NCBI GenBank assembly: GCA_004558145.1
Contig: SFDQ01000005.1
Span: forward strand, 62,001-126,000
Reading direction: 5' to 3'
DNA from: Oscillospiraceae bacterium
Lineage (GTDB): Bacteria > Bacillota_A > Clostridia > Oscillospirales > Ruminococcaceae
Length of the DNA stretch: 64,000 nt
The stretch's first letter is position 1. Each line of letters begins with the position of its first letter. Positions 60,975 to 64,000 of this stretch are shown here, one piece after another. A program made the position numbers and the translations under genes. The notes under the pieces were generated by a model that saw only the letters and a list, made by a program, of their open reading frames with translations, was not told the origin of the DNA and ran no database searches.

Positions 60975-62356
60975 CGGGCGCCCTCCTTTTCCCGCAGCTG
61001 GCAGATGTGCTCCATCTTGGCGCTCTCGGCACGGATGGCCGCGCACCGGGGGCTGTGCCAGATGGCCTTCCAGTCATCGGTGAGGATGTTGCCCAGCCCG
61101 TCGCCGGAAAGCCAGCTCTGGCAGGGCACCACCGTGCCGTCGGGGGCCACCGCCATGTTGCTCAGGCACGCCCCGCAGGTGGGGGCCATGGTCAGCCCCA
61201 GGCCCAGCAGCGTCTCGGGGGGCAGCCAGCCGGGGCTGGTGAAGTCTATCTCCATGCCGTTTTCGGCGCAGTAGGTCACCGCCTGCCGCAGAAGGGCCTC
61301 CAGCTCCTCCGGGGAAAGGCGGGTGGCGCGGCTGCCCTCGGTGAGGGCCGCCCCGGTGGGGATGAGCCCCGAGCAGGTGACGTACCGCACGCCCAGGCCG
61401 TGGAGGAATTCCAGAGTGGCGGCGTAGTCGGCGTTCAGGCTGCACAGGGGGGTGTTCACGCTCACCGAGAGGCCCGCCGCCAGAGCGCTGCGGATGCCCG
61501 CCACCGTGTCGGCAAAGCCGGGCGCGCCCACAAGGCCGTTGTGAACGGCCTCGTCGGCGCTGTAAAGGGTGATTTGCACGCTGTCGAGGCTGGCCTCATA
61601 GAGGGCTTTGCAAAGCTGGGGGGTGAGCAGCCGGCCGTTCGTGTTCAGCCGGGTGACGAACCAGCGGGCCGCGTCCACCAGTTCCACCAGATCGGCGCGC
61701 ATGGTGGGCTCGCCGCCGGTGAAGGTGACCTGAGGCACGCCCGCCCTGCGCAGGGTGTCCAGCACCCGCTTCCAGCCGGCGGTGTCCAGCTCCTGCACCT
61801 CCGCCTCCGGCTGGCCGGCGGCGTAGCAGTGCAGGCACTTCTGGTTGCAGTTCCAGCGGCCCTCCTTTTCCATGGCGCTGACCATCAGGTCCATGCGGTG
61901 GGGAGCGGTCATCTGGGGGGCGTAGTCCCCCAGGCTGATGGGCTGCACCTCCTCCGGGGGCTCCTGGCCCCGGGCGATGGCGATGAAGCTTTGCAGCATC
62001 CGCTCCAGCTCGGCGCGCATGCGGTCCGGCTTCACGCCGGGGTAGACCCGCCGGGCGGCGGCCACCGCTTTGGCGGCCAGACCTTCCAGGTCTTCGTCGG
62101 GCACCTCCCGGTCGGCGTAGGGGGCCAGCGCGTCCATCAGACAGGCCAGCAGGATGGCCCAGGAAATGTTCAGCGGCAGCACGTCGTGGCCGTTCAGGAT
62201 GACCACATAGGGCACGCTGCGCCGCAGGCGGCTGGCGGGGGGCAGCATGTGAAGGCGCACCACCCCCGGCCCGCCGGGGTTCAGGGTGATGTGGCGCACC
62301 TGAGAGAGATATTTTCGGCGGAACAAAAACTCCCGCAGGGTCACGAGGTCGATCAC
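60971..62356 (-). CDS. Radical SAM enzyme with SPASM-like C-terminus, probable peptide maturase
   Basis: A 461-residue radical SAM protein. The [4Fe-4S]-SAM motif is WNCNQKCLHCYAAG (CxxxCxxC), with FTGGEPTMR as the SAM-binding GGE. The C-terminal part (about 380-461) has CGACLSNMAVAPDGTVVPCQSW and later Cys residues, as in SPASM auxiliary clusters. The N-terminal 130 residues have no cluster; LNGHDVLPLNISWAILLACL recalls PqqD/RRE peptide-binding domains. Start GTG at 62356, 8 bases from AAGGAG. First gene of the operon with the Cys-Ala-tail and AAA+ proteins; the tail is the obvious candidate substrate. Confidence 0.88.
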   Translation of the reverse strand: MIDLVTLREFLFRRKYLSQVRHITLNPGGPGVVRLHMLPPASRLRRSVPYVVILNGHDVLPLNISWAILLACLMDALAPYADREVPDEDLEGLAAKAVAAARRVYPGVKPDRMRAELERMLQSFIAIARGQEPPEEVQPISLGDYAPQMTAPHRMDLMVSAMEKEGRWNCNQKCLHCYAAGQPEAEVQELDTAGWKRVLDTLRRAGVPQVTFTGGEPTMRADLVELVDAARWFVTRLNTNGRLLTPQLCKALYEASLDSVQITLYSADEAVHNGLVGAPGFADTVAGIRSALAAGLSVSVNTPLCSLNADYAATLEFLHGLGVRYVTCSGLIPTGAALTEGSRATRLSPEELEALLRQAVTYCAENGMEIDFTSPGWLPPETLLGLGLTMAPTCGACLSNMAVAPDGTVVPCQSWLSGDGLGNILTDDWKAIWHSPRCAAIRAESAKMEHICQLREKEGAR

Positions 62357-62407
62357 GTTTTTCACTCCTTTTCGCCGCCGCTCCCGTGCCGTGCGGCGCT
62401 TTGCTCT

Positions 62408-62416
62408 ATTGTATCA
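62408..62416 (-). promoter_or_regulatory. Extended -10 promoter of the radical SAM operon
   Basis: On the minus strand TGATACAAT matches the extended -10 form (TGnTATAAT), about 50 bases before the GTG. No good -35 box, as is usual for this promoter class. Confidence 0.5.
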
Positions 62417-62429
62417 CACCGGCCCCGGC

Positions 62430-62463
62430 AAAAAAAGACCGGGCCGCGGGCTTTTGCCCGGTC
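62430..62463 (-). terminator. Minus-strand terminator or attenuator before the radical SAM operon
   Basis: GACCGGGC and GCCCGGTC form an 8-base stem, followed on the minus strand by TTTTTTT. No minus-strand gene ends to its right within view (the next gene there points right), so it may stop antisense transcripts or attenuate a longer leader of the radical SAM operon. Confidence 0.6.
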
Positions 62464-62501
62464 GAAAATGCAAGAAAATACGGCCACTTCATAGATATTT
62501 T

Positions 62502-62541
62502 ACAAATTTGTCCACACAAGCGCCACACTTTTCTTTATAAT
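62502..62541 (+). promoter_or_regulatory. Promoter region of the ABC transporter genes, with a palindrome
   Basis: TATAAT stands at 62536-62541, about 70 bases before the ATG; the -35 match is poor. ACAAATTTGT (62502-62511), a perfect 10-base palindrome, lies just upstream and could bind a regulator of either divergent operon. Confidence 0.45.
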
Positions 62542-62608
62542 ACGTAATAAGAGACCGGGGCGCGCAAAGCGCCCTTCTTTCAACTTTTTCCGACGGGGTG
62601 ATCTGTCA

Positions 62609-63322
62609 ATGGACGGCCGGGACCATTTTGTGGTGTTCGACGGGGTGTGCAAGTATTATCAGATGGGCGAAACGCGCATCGCCGCCGCCGACCACATCAC
62701 TTTTCACATCGACGAGGGGGAGTTCTGCGTCATCGTGGGGCCCTCCGGCGCGGGCAAGACCACCGTGCTGAACATGCTGGGCGGCATGGATGTGTGCGAC
62801 GAGGGCCACATCTGGCTGGACGGCGCCGAGATCAGCGCCATGAACCAGCGCCAGCTCACCGGCTATCGCCGCCATGACGTGGGCTTTGTGTTCCAGTTCT
62901 ACAATCTGGTGCAGAACCTCACCGCCCTGGAAAACGTGGAGCTGGCCAGCGAGATCTGCCGCGACCCCCTGCCCGCCGCCGAGACGCTGGAGCATGTGGG
63001 CCTGGGCCAGCGGATGGCCAACTTCCCGGCGCAGCTTTCGGGCGGCGAGCAGCAGCGGGTGTCCATCGCCCGGGCGCTGGCCAAGAACCCGAAAATTCTT
63101 TTGTGCGACGAACCCACCGGCGCGCTGGACTACAACACCGGCAAGCAGGTGCTGAAACTTCTGCAGGACACCTGCCGAAACACCCACCGCACGGTCATCG
63201 TCATCACCCACAACAGCGCCCTCACCGCCATGGCGGACCGGGTGATCCGCATCAAGAGCGGGCAGGCCATCTCCAACGAGACGAATCCCAACCCCACGCC
63301 GGTGGAACAGATCGAGTGGTGA
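62609..63322 (+). CDS. ABC transporter ATP-binding protein (LolD/MacB type)
   Basis: A 237-residue ATPase. Walker A GPSGAGKTT, Q-loop FVFQFYNLVQNLTALENVEL, signature LSGGEQQR, Walker B ILLCDEPTGALD and switch ITHN are all present and intact. The QFYNLVQNLTALENV pattern is typical of the MacB/LolD/FtsE-like group that works with FtsX-type permeases, of which one follows 7 bases downstream. Such pairs export peptides or lipids or respond to antimicrobial peptides; the cargo here is unknown. Confidence 0.93.
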   Translation: MDGRDHFVVFDGVCKYYQMGETRIAAADHITFHIDEGEFCVIVGPSGAGKTTVLNMLGGMDVCDEGHIWLDGAEISAMNQRQLTGYRRHDVGFVFQFYNLVQNLTALENVELASEICRDPLPAAETLEHVGLGQRMANFPAQLSGGEQQRVSIARALAKNPKILLCDEPTGALDYNTGKQVLKLLQDTCRNTHRTVIVITHNSALTAMADRVIRIKSGQAISNETNPNPTPVEQIEW

Positions 63323-63329
63323 ACAAACG

Positions 63330-64000
63330 TTGCTGAACCGTACCTACTGGAAGTCCATCCTGCGCACCGTGCGCGCAAGCCTCTCCCGCTTTGTGGCCAT
63401 CTTTGCCATCGTGGCGCTGGGCGTGGGCTTTCTCTCCGGCCTGCTGGCTTCGCCGGTGGACATGCGCCTTTCCACCGACACCTACTGCCGCGAGGCCAAC
63501 CTCTATGACATCAAGATACAGTCCACCCAGGGCCTCACCGACGAGGACCTGGCCGCCGTGCGCGCGGTGGAAGGGGTGGAGGGGGTCATGCCCGCCCGGG
63601 ACATGGACCTGGTGCTCACCAGCGAGAGCGGCGAGAGCCTGACCACCCGGCTGCAGAGCATCCCCGAAGAAAGCCTGCCCGAGGAGGAGCAGCTCAACCA
63701 GCTGACCCTTGTGGACGGGCGGATGCCCTCTGCCCCCGGCGAGATCGCCGTGGGCCTGACCAAGGATTTTTCCGGCACCATCCCCGCCATCGGGGACGTG
63801 CTGACGGTGAACCAGACCGAGAACGACGAGGACGTCACCGACGCGCTGCCCCAGACCTTCACCGTGGTAGGCACCGTGCGCTCGGCGGCCTATTTCTCGG
63901 TGGAGACCGAATACACCAACGCCGGCACCGGCACCATCGACCTGTTCGCCTATGCCCCCGAGTCCAGCTTTGACATGGACTACTACACCACCTTCTGCCT
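63330..64000 (+). CDS. FtsX-family ABC transporter permease, partial (cut by window end)
   Basis: An open frame from a TTG at 63330 runs to the edge with no stop, so at least 223 residues are present. It starts LLNRTYWKSILRTVRASLSRF and has one membrane helix (FVAIFAIVALGVGFLSGLLA), then an extracellular MacB-like periplasmic-type domain with LVDGRMPSAPGEIAVG. It is the N-terminal part of a large permease. Partner of the ATPase just upstream. The missing C-terminal helices lie beyond the window. Confidence 0.85.
   Translation, partial: MLNRTYWKSILRTVRASLSRFVAIFAIVALGVGFLSGLLASPVDMRLSTDTYCREANLYDIKIQSTQGLTDEDLAAVRAVEGVEGVMPARDMDLVLTSESGESLTTRLQSIPEESLPEEEQLNQLTLVDGRMPSAPGEIAVGLTKDFSGTIPAIGDVLTVNQTENDEDVTDALPQTFTVVGTVRSAAYFSVETEYTNAGTGTIDLFAYAPESSFDMDYYTTFC

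Noticed and set aside
57804..61274. Plus-strand open frame of 1156 codons
   Set aside because: Antisense to the AAA+ and Cys-Ala-tail genes; composition (Gly, Ala, Val, His rich) and absence of a ribosome site mark it as a shadow.

Overview
The window is about 64 kb of GC-rich DNA. It carries several marks of a low-motility, anaerobic, gut-type Bacillota lineage, most likely a high-GC Clostridia (Oscillospiraceae/Ruminococcaceae-like): a T-box in front of asnS, PucR/CdaR-type regulators, strong AGGAGG ribosome binding sites with many GTG/TTG starts, Ser/Ala/Pro-rich lipoprotein linkers, a sugar ABC operon without its own ATPase, and an aroE-aroK fusion. The taxonomic call is inference; there is no rRNA in the window. 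I saw no tRNA, rRNA, CRISPR array or insertion sequence.

Layout. (1) 0-3.4 kb: a leftward operon of an ornithine-type carbamoyltransferase, a YfcC-type carrier and a clear dimethylarginine dimethylaminohydrolase, with a divergent PucR-type regulator (3.7-5.3 kb). This looks like a methylarginine-to-ornithine fermentation route. (2) 5.3-9.5 kb: a three-subunit molybdenum hydroxylase (xanthine dehydrogenase type) with a MocA-like cofactor nucleotidyltransferase. (3) 9.5-11.6 kb: an AT-richer restriction-modification island whose endonuclease is split by an A7 tract. (4) 11.7-13.1 kb: an NCS2 xanthine/urate permease. (5) 13.2-16.1 kb: a FecBCD-like metal-complex ABC transporter. (6) 17.2-26.0 kb: a seven-gene leftward operon with two unusual permeases, a cysteine hydrolase, the three FdrA/YlbE/YlbF-type (AllFGH, oxamate carbamoyltransferase) proteins and carbamate kinase, followed upstream by a second PucR regulator. 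Regions 1-6 together form an anaerobic nitrogen-compound island that converges on carbamoyl phosphate and ATP.

(7) 28-31 kb: a permuted NlpC/P60-like protein, T-box-controlled asnS and a lipoprotein. (8) 31.3-34.3 kb: a sortase remnant and a large beta-helix surface protein. (9) 34.5-40.3 kb: a LacI regulator, sugar ABC transporter and malQ. (10) 40.4-43.0 kb: plsC and small membrane proteins. (11) 43.0-53.3 kb: a compact aromatic amino acid supra-operon (pheA, aroB, aroC, aroE-aroK, aroQ, DAHP synthase, aroA, tyrA), then a WYL regulator and mutY. (12) 53.4-56.4 kb: a small membrane protein and two tandem degenerate M23 (LytM-like) proteins. (13) 56.6-57.7 kb: an ion permease. (14) 57.8-62.4 kb: a tightly coupled operon of a radical SAM/SPASM enzyme, a membrane protein with a Cys-Ala repeat tail, and a double AAA+ protein. 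(15) 62.6-64.0 kb: an ABC transporter ATPase and an FtsX-type permease cut by the window edge.

The best candidates for undescribed biology are the radical SAM / Cys-Ala-tail / AAA+ operon (14), the DDAH-carbamoyltransferase cluster (1), the ureide operon that lacks the usual upstream allantoin genes (6), and the possible -1 frameshift in the restriction endonuclease (3).
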